This document shows positions 35,170 through 43,848 of a stretch of DNA of 64,000 nucleotides, piece after piece. Source of the stretch: Rhodothermales bacterium (GTDB taxonomy: Bacteria; Bacteroidota; Rhodothermia; Rhodothermales; JAHQVL01). How positions within the stretch are numbered: position 1 is the stretch's first letter; each line of letters begins with the position of its first letter. Both the position numbers and the translations under genes were made by a program. The DNA lies in NCBI GenBank assembly GCA_041391505.1, contig JAWKNW010000029.1, positions 1 through 64,000 on the forward strand, read 5' to 3'. The notes below the pieces were generated by a model that did no database searches, was not told the DNA's origin, and saw only the letters and a program-made list of their open reading frames with translations.

Positions 35170-36669
35170 TCAGCCTTCCGCAAGCATCTTCTCGCCGGCG
35201 GCGATGACTTCTTCGATCACGCCCTTGTACGCAAAGGCGCCTTCGGGGTAGTGGTCGAGTTCGCCGTTGAGGATCATCTTGAAGCCGCGGATGGTGTCGT
35301 CGATCTTGACGTACTTGCCCTCGAAGCCCGTGAACTGCTGGGCGACAAAGAACGGCTGCGACATGTAGCGCTGGGCGCGGCGCGCGCGGCCGACGACCAG
35401 CTTGTCGTCGTCGCTCAGTTCGTCCATGCCGAGGATGGCGATGATGTCCTGCAGTTCCTTGTAGCGCTGGAGGAGCTGTTTCACTTCCTGCGCCGTGTTG
35501 TAGTGATCGTCGCCGATGACGCGCGGGTCGAGGATGCGGCTCGTGGAGTCCAGCGGGTCGATGGCCGGGTAGATGCCCAGCGACGAGATCTGGCGCGAGA
35601 GCACCGTCGTGGCGTCGAGGTGGGCGAAGGTGGTCGCCGGCGCGGGGTCCGTGAGGTCGTCCGCCGGTACGTAGACGGCCTGCACCGAGGTGATGGAGCC
35701 GGTCTTGGTCGAGGTGATGCGTTCCTGCATCTGGCCCATCTCCGTGGCGAGCGTCGGCTGATAGCCCACGGCGCTCGGCATGCGGCCGAGGAGGGCGGAC
35801 ACTTCGGAGCCGGCCTGCGTGAACCGGAAGATGTTGTCGATGAAGAAGAGCACGTCGCGGCCGCCGAGGTCGCGGAAGTATTCGGCGATCGTCAGCCCCG
35901 AGAGGGCCACGCGGGCGCGGGCCCCGGGGGGTTCGTTCATCTGGCCGAACACGAGGGCGAGGCTGCTCTTTTTCGTCGCTTCGAGGTCGACCTTCGAGAG
36001 ATCCCACTCGCCCTTCTCCATGGCATGGATGAAGTCGTCGCCATAATCCACCACGCGGCTTTCGAGCATTTCGCGGAGGAGGTCGTTGCCTTCACGGGTA
36101 CGCTCGCCCACGCCGGCGAACACCGACAGACCGTCGTGCGCCTTGGCGATGTTGTTGATGAGCTCCATGATGAGCACCGTCTTGCCCACGCCGGCGCCCC
36201 CGAAGAGGCCGATCTTGCCGCCGCGCGCATACGGTTCGAGGAGGTCCACCACCTTGATGCCCGTCTCCAGCATCTCGGTCGACGCCGCGAGCTGGTCGAA
36301 CGGCGGCGGCTCCTGATGGATGGGGCGGTTCGTCTTCACCTTCGGCTGCGGAAGCCCGTCGATGGCCTGGCCGACGACATTGAACAGCCGGCCGCGGATC
36401 TCGTCGCCCGTCGGCATCGCGATCGGCTGACCGCTGTTATTCACCGTCGTGCCGCGCGTGAGGCCGTCGGTGGAGTCCATCGCGATCGTACGGACGCGGT
36501 TCTCGCCGAGGTGCTGCTGCACCTCGAGCACGAGCGTGCCGGCTTCGCCGCGATCGATCGTCAGGGCGTCCAGAATGTCGGGAACGGCACTGGCCGGAAA
36601 TTCGACGTCAACAACGGGACCGATGATCTGGACGATGCGCCCCGGGGTCAAGGTTGCGGTAGCTTCCAT
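35170..36669 (-). CDS. atpD: ATP synthase beta subunit
   Basis: This 499-residue catalytic subunit of F1 has GGAGVGKTVLIMELINN (Walker A), the VFAGVGERTREGNDL segment, the Walker B LFFIDNIFRFTQAGSEVSAL, the signature PAPATTFAHLDATTVLSR and the DELSDDDK segment (a beta-subunit DELSEED-like loop). Length and order are normal. atpD-atpC pairs without the other F1Fo genes are usual in the Bacteroidota lineage. Confidence 0.98.
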   Translation of the reverse strand: MEATATLTPGRIVQIIGPVVDVEFPASAVPDILDALTIDRGEAGTLVLEVQQHLGENRVRTIAMDSTDGLTRGTTVNNSGQPIAMPTGDEIRGRLFNVVGQAIDGLPQPKVKTNRPIHQEPPPFDQLAASTEMLETGIKVVDLLEPYARGGKIGLFGGAGVGKTVLIMELINNIAKAHDGLSVFAGVGERTREGNDLLREMLESRVVDYGDDFIHAMEKGEWDLSKVDLEATKKSSLALVFGQMNEPPGARARVALSGLTIAEYFRDLGGRDVLFFIDNIFRFTQAGSEVSALLGRMPSAVGYQPTLATEMGQMQERITSTKTGSITSVQAVYVPADDLTDPAPATTFAHLDATTVLSRQISSLGIYPAIDPLDSTSRILDPRVIGDDHYNTAQEVKQLLQRYKELQDIIAILGMDELSDDDKLVVGRARRAQRYMSQPFFVAQQFTGFEGKYVKIDDTIRGFKMILNGELDHYPEGAFAYKGVIEEVIAAGEKMLAEG

Positions 36670-36942
36670 CAGGAATAAAATCTTCTATGACTGCGTCGGC
36701 GCACGGACTGCAGGGATCGGCAAGAGCGGGGAGCGGAGACTCCGGATACGATGCAGGGGGCGACTACCAAGCGGCTGCAAAAAAAGCGGTTTCGCCGTGA
36801 TCGACCTGCTTCCTCGCTCGACGTGCGGACGGTCAGTTCGTATGAATAAAGATGAATAAAGAGCACGAAAAAACGTTGCGTTTCCTCCTACTCGTTCCGT
36901 CCGAATAGGATCTCTCTGTTTTGGGGAAATTTTTTAGAAGCC
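36670..36942. other. Upstream region of atpD
   Basis: This 273-bp gene-free stretch must hold the atpDC promoter. The part at 36835-36880 is AT-rich and includes ATGAATAAAG twice in tandem. I cannot fix -7/-33 boxes with confidence. Confidence 0.3.
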
Positions 36943-36992
36943 GAAACAAAAACAGCGCGGGCCGCACCGGAGAGGATGGGGTGCGGCCCGCG
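36943..36992 (-). terminator. Intrinsic terminator of the cohesin/dockerin gene
   Basis: CGCGGGCCGCACC pairs with GGTGCGGCCCGCG (36956-36992), followed on the minus strand by CTGTTTTTGTTT. It is ~115 nt past the stop of the 37107-38447 gene. A short GAGTCGC-GAG-GCGACTC hairpin lies between at 37044-37060. Confidence 0.82.
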
Positions 36993-37106
36993 TCGTTTGC
37001 CTGGTCAGGGTCTAGATATGCTTCGGGGGGAGGTGCTATTCGCGAGTCGCGAGGCGACTCAAAGTCAAGGTTACCGTCGGCTTCGCCGTTCGCTGCAATC
37101 CGGCCT

Positions 37107-38447
37107 CTATTTCATCAGCACCATGCGGCGCGTCTCCGACGCGGCGCCGGCTTCGATGCGGTAGAAATACACACCGCTGGGGAGGTCGCCGGCGTCGAAC
37201 GTGACGGTGTGGGTACCGGCCGCGCGGGTGGCGTCGACGAGGGTGCGGACTTCCCGGCCCAGCAGGTCGTACACCGCGAGCCGGACGGGGGCGGCGTCGT
37301 TCAGCGCAAACTGGATGCGGGTGGAGGGATTAAACGGGTTCGGGTAATTCTGCGACAGATGGAACGTCGCCGGCTGCGTATCGGTGACGTCGATGGCGAC
37401 GCGTGCCATCGCCTGCTCGTTCAGCTGGAGCCGCGCCTCGGCCGCCGCGAGATCGGGCTGGCCGGCGAAGCGGAGCGTCAGCAGCGTATCGGCCGCGAGC
37501 GTACCGGGGGAGGCCAGCGACAGGGCCAGATCGGCCTCGCTCGCCCGGTAGGCCGCCGCCCAGCCACGGCCCGAGCGTTCATCGACGCCGCGCAGCACCG
37601 CGCCGGCGAAGTGGACATCGAGTTCGAGCGCGCGGACCGCCCGGTTCGCGGTCGCCGCGATCAGGTCGACGCGGGTCTCACCATCCCGTACGTACGGCCG
37701 GCCCCAGCGGAGCGCCAGCTCCGGCGTCTCGCCGCCCTGCTTGGCGACGCAGTCGTTCGCCGCGGGAAAACAGGTCACCGCGCCGGCGACATGCTGGAGC
37801 ACCAGCGCCGCGTCGTACGCAGATACCGAGCCGTTCGCCGACACGTCCGCCGCCTCGAGGCCCGCGCCGGAGAGCACGTTGATCTCCGAGGCATGCTGGA
37901 GGATCTGGGCCGCGTCGAAGGCCGTCACCTCGCCATTCTGGGAGGCATCGCCAAAGAGGATCGGGCGGATGGTGACGTTGACCGTCGCGCCGGTAGCGAC
38001 GGGATCGCCCTCGTTCAGCATGATGCTTCCGAAGGCCACCGCCGCCGTGCCGGAGGTAGCGCCCGCCTTGAAGTGCACGTGGGCGAGCGTCCCGGCGCCG
38101 ACGATGGCTTTGACGCCGGCGGCCACGATCGAAAGGGTCCCGGGCGTGTCGTTGTTATAGACGAGGGTCATGCCGGCCGCGTCGGGGCCGCTGAGGGTGC
38201 CGTCCAGCGAGACGCTCTGCGCGGTGAGCTTGGCGGTGTCGTAGGTGAGGACGACGTTGTAGGCGGTGACGTTGAGGCCGGTGAGATCGCTGGTGGTCAG
38301 ACTCAATGCGAAGGTCTGTTCCGGACTTACCGTCGCTTCTGAGAGCGCCAGCGTGGCCTGCTGCGCCTGCGCCGGCAGGACCGCCGACGCCGTCAGGAGA
38401 AGCAGGGCGAGAGCGCCCATCGAGGTACGCCGCGAAATCCGTGTCAT
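37107..38447 (-). CDS. Secreted cohesin-dockerin protein with T9SS sorting domain
   Basis: The protein has 446 residues. Signal peptide 1-29 (ends PAQAQ). Residues ~30-155 resemble a cohesin (LSEATVSPEQTFALSL, YNVVLTYDTAKLTAQSV, HVHFKAG). Residues ~165-225 are a type I dockerin-like pair of Ca-binding F-hand repeats: FGDASQNGEVTAFDAAQIL and ADVSANGSVSAYDAALVL. A second beta domain follows (~240-355), then a type A sorting domain from QNYPNPFNPSTRIQFAL to the end. Having both cohesin and dockerin in one chain could let copies link to each other or to other surface proteins. Confidence 0.82.
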   Translation of the reverse strand: MTRISRRTSMGALALLLLTASAVLPAQAQQATLALSEATVSPEQTFALSLTTSDLTGLNVTAYNVVLTYDTAKLTAQSVSLDGTLSGPDAAGMTLVYNNDTPGTLSIVAAGVKAIVGAGTLAHVHFKAGATSGTAAVAFGSIMLNEGDPVATGATVNVTIRPILFGDASQNGEVTAFDAAQILQHASEINVLSGAGLEAADVSANGSVSAYDAALVLQHVAGAVTCFPAANDCVAKQGGETPELALRWGRPYVRDGETRVDLIAATANRAVRALELDVHFAGAVLRGVDERSGRGWAAAYRASEADLALSLASPGTLAADTLLTLRFAGQPDLAAAEARLQLNEQAMARVAIDVTDTQPATFHLSQNYPNPFNPSTRIQFALNDAAPVRLAVYDLLGREVRTLVDATRAAGTHTVTFDAGDLPSGVYFYRIEAGAASETRRMVLMK

Positions 38448-38911
38448 ACAACACTCGGATGGTTCTGAAAACGAAAGCCGGTAGCGGTCGGGGACCTGCG
38501 CGGGTCGAATCTATGGGTGGAGACCCGTCGCCTACCGGGGGGCTGGTGTGAGACGGTGGAAGGCGAGAAGCAGACCAATCTCGGCGTCCCGTTTCCCGGT
38601 TCGTAATGCCAAACGTCGTTTCTACCTGAAATTCGCGGCTTAAGCGCGCAGAATCGCGACCGATCCGTTTCCGCCGGCGTCGACCGAATCCGTGCCGGCC
38701 GCCCCGCAACGGGCGCTATTCGAAACGCGGCGTAACCAAACGTAATCGCTCGGCGGGTGGAGGCATTCGCGCCGGGGGCGTATTTTACGGGCATCCCGAC
38801 GGGCTCCCGGAGTTACCGGGGTCGAGGAGCGACCTCTCTGCTCGTCGGGTTGCGCTGCGCTGGCCCGTCTTGCGGGACCTTTGCGTCGTAAGCGACCCCA
38901 TCCGATCTGCC
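38448..38911. other. 464-bp divergent gap
   Basis: This lies between the divergent T9SS protein and metalloprotease genes. I see no gene, tRNA, riboswitch or heptamer element. Promoters for both genes must be here but are not recognisable. Confidence 0.35.
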
Positions 38912-41443
38912 ATGTCGATACATCCTGCCCGTTTTCTGCTTTTCGTGCTGCTCCTCCTTCCCGCCGCGTCATCGGCGCAGGACCTGCCCACCATCGAGGC
39001 CAAGACGGAGGGCATGACCCGCCAGGCCGGCTTCCTCCCGCTCTACTGGGATGCGACGAAGGGTGAGTTGTGGATGGAGATCGGGGTGTGGGATACCGAT
39101 CTGCTGTATGTCCCGTCCCTGCCGGCCGGCCTGGGGTCGAACGATGTCGGGCTGGACCGCGGCCTGATGGGCGGCGAACAGGTCGTCCGGTTCAAACGCG
39201 TCGGCCCGAAGGTGCTGATGGAAGCGCCCAACCTCCAGTTCCGGGCGCTGACCGAAAACGCCGCCGAGCGCGCGGCCGTGGCGGACGCCTTCGCATCCAG
39301 TATCGGCTGGGGCTTCACCGTCGCCGCCCAGACCGGTGACCGGGCGCTGGTGGACATCACCCCGTTCGTGCTCCGCGACGCGATGGGCGTCGTCCGGTCC
39401 CTCAACGGCATGCAGCAGGGGAGCTTCCGCCTCGAAGGCTCGCGCAGCGCCGTCTATCTCGAACGAACGAAAGCCTTCCCGGACAACACCGAACTGGAAG
39501 CCCAGCTGACCTTCCTGTCCGACAACCCAGGCAGGTACGTCCGCGCCGTCGCGTCGGACCCGTACGCCGTAACCCTCCGCATGCGGCAGTCGTTTGTCCG
39601 TCTCCCCGAACTCGGCAGCTACACGCCGCGCCCGTACGATCCGCGATCCGGGAGCTACGGCATCGAGTTCGTCGACTACGCCACGCCCGTCAGCGAGCCC
39701 AAGGAGGTGCGTTACCTCGCGCGGCACCGCCTCGTCAAGGCCGACCCGAACGCGGCGGTCAGCGATCCCGTCGAACCGATCGTGTATTACCTCGACCCCG
39801 GCACCCCCGAGCCGATCCGGAGCGCCCTCCTCGACGGCGCCCGCTGGTGGGCGGACGCCTACGAGGCTGCCGGTTTCCGCAACGCCTTCCGCGTCGAGAT
39901 GCTGCCCGACACCGCCGACGCGATGGACCTCCGCTACAACGTCATCCAGTGGGTCCACCGCTCGACGCGAGGCTGGAGCTACGGCCGCAGCGTGACGGAC
40001 CCGCGCACGGGCGAGATCCTCAAGGGGATCGTCAGCCTCGGCTCGCTGCGCGTGCGGCAGGACTACCTGCTCGCGGCCGGCCTCCTCTCGCCCTACCGCA
40101 ACGACGGCGCCGGCCTCCCGCCGGACTCGGACCCGATGCTCGCGATGGCCCTCGCCCGCCTCCGCCAGCTGTCGGCCCACGAGGTCGGGCACACGCTGGG
40201 GCTGATGCACAATTTCGCCTCCTCGGTGAACGACCGCGCCTCGGTCATGGATTACCCCGCCCCGCTGATCCGCTTCACCGCCGACGGCGCCCTCACACTC
40301 GACGAAGCCTACGACACCGGCATCGGGGCCTGGGACAAGGTGGCGATCCGCTACAGCTACAGCCAGTTCCCCGCCGGCGTCGACGAACGCGCCGAACTGA
40401 ACCGCCTCCTCGACGAGGCGTCCGACGCCGGCCTGCTCTATATCTCGGACACCGACGCCCGCCCGCAGGGAGGGGCCCATCCGGCCGCGCATCTGTGGGA
40501 TAATGGCTCCGACCCGGTCCTGACCCTCGAACACGACATGCAGGTCCGCTCCCGCGCCCTCGCGCAGTTCGGCCTCGGCAACGTCCGTGCCGGCTGGCCG
40601 CTCGCCACTCTGGAGGAGGCGCTGGTGCCGGTGTACCTCTGGCATCGTTACCAGATCGAGGCCGTGGCCAAGCTAATCGGCGGGGTCGACTACACCTACG
40701 CCCTCCGCGGCGACACGCAGGCGCTGCCCGAGGCCATCCCCGGCGCCCGGCAGAAAGAGGCGCTGGACGCCCTGCTGAAAACCGTCACGCCGGCGGCCCT
40801 GCGACTACCCCAGAACCTGCGCACCCAGCTTCCGCCGCGGCCGCCCGGCTACGCCCCGCATCCCGAGCTGTTCGACGGACACACCGGGCTCACGTTCGAT
40901 CCCTACGCGCCGGCGGAAGCCGTCGCCTCCCTCACCTTCGGGATGATCCTGCGCCCCGAACGCGCCGCACGGCTCGTCAACCAGCACGACTTCGACGACG
41001 ACCTGCCCGAATTCCGCGATGTCCTCACCCGCGTGTTCGACGCCATCTGGGACGTCAGCGTCGACCGCGACGACTACGACGCCGAACTCCAGCGTCTCGT
41101 ACAGCAGGTATGGGTCGATCAGCTGCTCGCCCTGGCGACGAACGCCGGCACCGCGTACCCCGTCCGCGCCCGCGCGCTCCTGAACCTGCGCGAAATCCAG
41201 GTGTGGCTCGAGCAGAACCGCGGCCGGGACCCTGAAACCATCGCCCATCGCGACCTCATCTACGACGACATCCAGCGGGTCATGACGCGGAAATACGAGG
41301 AGATGGAAAATCGGACCGAACTCGACACGCCCCCCGGCTCACCGATCGGACAGGAGGATAGGGGATTCGTTTCGCGCCAGCGCCGGCGCGCCGCCCGGCT
41401 CGAAGCCTGGCTGCCGGACGAGGCGTGGTGCGGGGTGGAATGA
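38912..41443 (+). CDS. Zinc-dependent metalloprotease (DUF5117/DUF4953 type)
   Basis: The protein has 843 residues, starting at ATG 38912. Signal peptide 1-23 (MSIHPARFLLFVLLLLPAASS). The N-terminal part matches DUF5117-like sequence (GFLPLYWDATKGELWMEI). The metzincin-like zinc motif is HEVGHTLGLMHNF at 423-435, with H423, E424, H427 and H433. Family members are secreted or periplasmic in Bacteroidota-like bacteria. The C-terminus is helical. It is monocistronic, and the gene downstream is convergent. Confidence 0.9.
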   Translation: MSIHPARFLLFVLLLLPAASSAQDLPTIEAKTEGMTRQAGFLPLYWDATKGELWMEIGVWDTDLLYVPSLPAGLGSNDVGLDRGLMGGEQVVRFKRVGPKVLMEAPNLQFRALTENAAERAAVADAFASSIGWGFTVAAQTGDRALVDITPFVLRDAMGVVRSLNGMQQGSFRLEGSRSAVYLERTKAFPDNTELEAQLTFLSDNPGRYVRAVASDPYAVTLRMRQSFVRLPELGSYTPRPYDPRSGSYGIEFVDYATPVSEPKEVRYLARHRLVKADPNAAVSDPVEPIVYYLDPGTPEPIRSALLDGARWWADAYEAAGFRNAFRVEMLPDTADAMDLRYNVIQWVHRSTRGWSYGRSVTDPRTGEILKGIVSLGSLRVRQDYLLAAGLLSPYRNDGAGLPPDSDPMLAMALARLRQLSAHEVGHTLGLMHNFASSVNDRASVMDYPAPLIRFTADGALTLDEAYDTGIGAWDKVAIRYSYSQFPAGVDERAELNRLLDEASDAGLLYISDTDARPQGGAHPAAHLWDNGSDPVLTLEHDMQVRSRALAQFGLGNVRAGWPLATLEEALVPVYLWHRYQIEAVAKLIGGVDYTYALRGDTQALPEAIPGARQKEALDALLKTVTPAALRLPQNLRTQLPPRPPGYAPHPELFDGHTGLTFDPYAPAEAVASLTFGMILRPERAARLVNQHDFDDDLPEFRDVLTRVFDAIWDVSVDRDDYDAELQRLVQQVWVDQLLALATNAGTAYPVRARALLNLREIQVWLEQNRGRDPETIAHRDLIYDDIQRVMTRKYEEMENRTELDTPPGSPIGQEDRGFVSRQRRRAARLEAWLPDEAWCGVE

Positions 41444-41454
41444 CCGAAAAAAGC

Positions 41455-41793
41455 TCAACCTCTCGCAAGCAAGTCCTGGACGTCTTTTCGCAGGGACGGT
41501 AGGTGGTCGACAATGATCACCCAGATTCGCTCGGGCTTGATCGTGTTATACCCGTGTGCAAGGAAATTGCGTGTGCTTATCAGCTGTTGCCATGGTAAGC
41601 CTGCATGTTGCATGCGAAATTCTTCTGGTAGCCTTGCGGCAGCTTCTCCAATCGCGAGGAGTTGCCAGCAGACTGCCGATTGATCACGTTCGTCAGCGCA
41701 AAAGGTGGATTCCGTATGCTTGGCGCTGAATGCGTCTATCAGATCGAGCGCCCTGGCAATATCTTGCAGGCGATCTTGTGGAGTCGGTTTCAT
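41455..41793 (-). CDS. HepT-like HEPN toxin (DUF86)
   Basis: The protein has 112 residues from ATG 41793. The RX4HXY toxin motif is R75-NFLA-H80-G-Y82, the exact form found in HepT RNases, where Tyr is AMPylated by MntA. An alternative TTG at 41805 would overlap the MNT stop in a TTGA junction, suggesting coupling. It is paired with the MNT gene just upstream. It is of the DUF86 branch, unlike the HI0074-type toxin at 22943-23344. Confidence 0.88.
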   Translation of the reverse strand: MKPTPQDRLQDIARALDLIDAFSAKHTESTFCADERDQSAVCWQLLAIGEAAARLPEEFRMQHAGLPWQQLISTRNFLAHGYNTIKPERIWVIIVDHLPSLRKDVQDLLARG

Positions 41794-41801
41794 GCTTGGA
41801 A

Positions 41802-42125
41802 TCAAAAAATCGCTACTTCATCGGGCAGCGCGCGAGCCAGGAACTGCTTGTTTGGGTTGTCATACTCGACGACATGAACAGACAGTCCAACGGCTTTTTC
41901 CAGCGCATCCTGGAGTTCGATGAGATCAAACAGAGAGTACTTGCCATCGTGTGGAAATTCCACCATGATATCCAGGTCGCTGTCCGGCGCATGGTCTCCC
42001 CGGGCGCGTGAACCGATAAACCCCGCGCGGCGGATGCCGTACGCACTCAGCACAGGAAATGCCTTGGCTTTGAGTTGCTCAAGCGTCGGATTGGCGTCCG
42101 CAGCTGTTTGAATGGGTGGCGTCAT
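41802..42125 (-). CDS. MntA-like nucleotidyltransferase antitoxin
   Basis: The protein has 107 residues with GSX10DXD: G38-S39 in GFIGSRARGDHAPDSDLDIM with D50 and D52. It pairs with the HEPN toxin and is expected to neutralise it by AMP transfer. The start is ATG 42125. It is divergent from the broken T9SS gene at 42158, 32 nt away. Confidence 0.88.
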   Translation of the reverse strand: MTPPIQTAADANPTLEQLKAKAFPVLSAYGIRRAGFIGSRARGDHAPDSDLDIMVEFPHDGKYSLFDLIELQDALEKAVGLSVHVVEYDNPNKQFLARALPDEVAIF

Positions 42126-42157
42126 GGGTTCTTCGATCCAATATGGGATATCAACGC

Positions 42158-42487
42158 ATGAAAAAGAGGACAGATTCTTCTATTGCGGCCAAAGGCCGTG
42201 CACGATCCGCAGCATGGGCGTCCCTTCACGTGTTTCCCAGGGCAATCGCATTCTCGCCGTGGCCGTGAGAAGCGTATGGGAGTTTGGGTGCATGGGGGCA
42301 TTATTTACCGCAAAACCTCCCATACCGGGAGATGCTCACGTTTGAAGAGCATGCGATTGCCCTGACGTGTTTCCAGGTATCCTTGCACTGCTGATATGTG
42401 CCCCTGTTTGCGCCCAGGTAATCCCTGACACGCTCGACAACCGACATTATTCCCCGCTCGCTGTGGGCAATGAGTGGCAGTATGGCG
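42158..42487 (+). pseudogene. Broken T9SS-type secreted protein gene (signal peptide split by MITE, 3' part lost)
   Basis: From ATG 42158 the frame reads MKKRTDSSIAAKGRARSA and runs into the MITE at 42238. If 42238-42374 (element plus one target copy) is removed, the frame continues through a signal peptide core GILALLICAPVCAQ and then VIPDTLDNRHYSPLAVGNEW. The last part is closely related to IIRDTLDHRRYFPLAVGNEW of the intact gene at 45271-46326. Similarity stops near 42487, just before the serine hydrolase gene. So this is a paralogue broken twice: by a 127-bp insertion and by 3' truncation. Confidence 0.85.
42238..42364. mobile_element. 127-bp MITE, ISAs1-like ends
   Basis: The terminal inverted repeats are perfect for 14 bp: CAGGGCAATCGCAT at 42238-42251 and ATGCGATTGCCCTG at 42351-42364, with weaker similarity for a further ~35 bp (GTATGGGAG / CTCCCATAC inside). 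Both ends are flanked by an exact 10-bp direct repeat ACGTGTTTCC (42228-42237 and 42365-42374), which is a target-site duplication. CAGGG ends and 8-10 bp duplications are typical of ISAs1-family elements. There is no coding capacity, so it must have been moved by a transposase supplied elsewhere. Confidence 0.87.
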
Positions 42488-42520
42488 ACTCTCCATCCAC
42501 CTACCTTCCAACACACTTTC

Positions 42521-43774
42521 GTGAAACGACTCCTCTTCATCCTGCTCCTCCTGGCCCCTATCGCCGGGTTTGCGCAAGACCGCACGCCGTCCACGTTGCA
42601 TATCGACGCGACGCGTCTGGCGCGGGTCGATTCGGTGCTCGAGCGGTACGTCCGTGAAAACCGGGTGGCCGGCGCGGTCGGGCTCGTGCTGCGCGACGGC
42701 GAGGTCGTTTATGAGCGGGCCGTGGGCTGGGCCGACCGCGAAGCGAAGCGCCCGATGACCACAGAGACCGTCTTCCGCATCGCATCCCAGACGAAGGCGA
42801 TCACCAGCGCTGCCCTGCTGATGCTGGTGGAGGAGGGGCGCATCAACCTGAACGAGCCCGTTAGCCGCTGGATGCCGACGTTTGCGAAAACGACGGTCGC
42901 GGTGCCCTCGGACACCGGTGTTGTCATGGTGCCGGCGCGGCGCCCCATCCTGGTGCGCGATCTGCTGACGCACACCGCCGGCATCTCCTACGGCCGCGAC
43001 GCCGCGCTGGCCGAGCGGTACCTCGAACAGGGCCTCGGCTACGGCGAGGCCTACGGCTGGTACTTCGCGCACCTCGAGGAGCCGGCGTGCGAACGGCTCG
43101 ACCGGCTCGGCTCGCTCCCATTCACGGCCCAGCCCGGCGAACGCTTTGTATACGGCTACAACACCGACATCCTGGGCTGTATCGTCGAACGCGAGAGCGG
43201 GCAGTCGCTCGACGCCTTCATCGCCGAACGCATCACGCGCCCGCTGGGGATGCGCAGCACCTGGTTCTTCATGCCGCCCGACCAGCGTTCTCGCCTCGCC
43301 GCCGTCTACACCCCGGCCGCGGACGGGACGATGGAGCGCGCGCCCGACGGGCCACTGGGGCAGGGGGATTATGTGGACGGGCCGCGCGTCAGCTTCGCCG
43401 GCGGCGCCGGCCTGCTATCGACGGCCCGCGACTATGCCCGCTTCCTGGAGATGATCCGACACGCCGGCACGCTCGACGGCGTGCACTACCTCGCCCCGCA
43501 TACCGTCGCGCTGATGACCTCGAACCAGGTCGGCGACCTGCACAACGAAAACGGCCTCGGGTTTGGACTCGGTTTCGAGACCACCGACCGGGCCGGCGCG
43601 AACGACTTCGCCTCCGTCGGGTCGTTCGGATGGAGCGGCGCCTACGGCTCGGTGTATGAAGTCGACCCTCACGAACGCCTCGTGCTCGTCCTGATGATTC
43701 AGGTCGTCCCGTACGTCGGCTCCGGCATCCGCGAGTCGTTCAAGGCCGCCGTGTACCAGTCGCTCGTCCCATAA
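42521..43774 (+). CDS. Serine hydrolase of the beta-lactamase class C / esterase family
   Basis: The protein has 417 residues. GTG 42521 gives MKRLLFILLLLAPIAGFAQ, a proper signal peptide; the first in-frame ATG is in the pseudogene region. The catalytic S89-x-x-K92 is in IASQTKAITS. The Tyr motif is FVYGYNTD (Y211 region), closer to EstB-type esterases than to AmpC. A later segment is GGAGLLSTARDYARF. It is likely a periplasmic or surface-exposed esterase or peptidase rather than a resistance enzyme. It sits between a truncated gene and an IS element. Confidence 0.88.
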   Translation: MKRLLFILLLLAPIAGFAQDRTPSTLHIDATRLARVDSVLERYVRENRVAGAVGLVLRDGEVVYERAVGWADREAKRPMTTETVFRIASQTKAITSAALLMLVEEGRINLNEPVSRWMPTFAKTTVAVPSDTGVVMVPARRPILVRDLLTHTAGISYGRDAALAERYLEQGLGYGEAYGWYFAHLEEPACERLDRLGSLPFTAQPGERFVYGYNTDILGCIVERESGQSLDAFIAERITRPLGMRSTWFFMPPDQRSRLAAVYTPAADGTMERAPDGPLGQGDYVDGPRVSFAGGAGLLSTARDYARFLEMIRHAGTLDGVHYLAPHTVALMTSNQVGDLHNENGLGFGLGFETTDRAGANDFASVGSFGWSGAYGSVYEVDPHERLVLVLMIQVVPYVGSGIRESFKAAVYQSLVP

Positions 43775-43848
43775 TCGACGCATCGCGACCGTAGGTCGGG
43801 ATCTTTCCAACAAGGTACTATGCACTGAGTTGCCCTGTCCACCTTGCA

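Noticed and set aside
42521..43774. Beta-lactamase resistance gene
   Set aside because: It has SxxK, but the Tyr motif and lack of a KTG box resemble EstB-type esterases; resistance is not supported.
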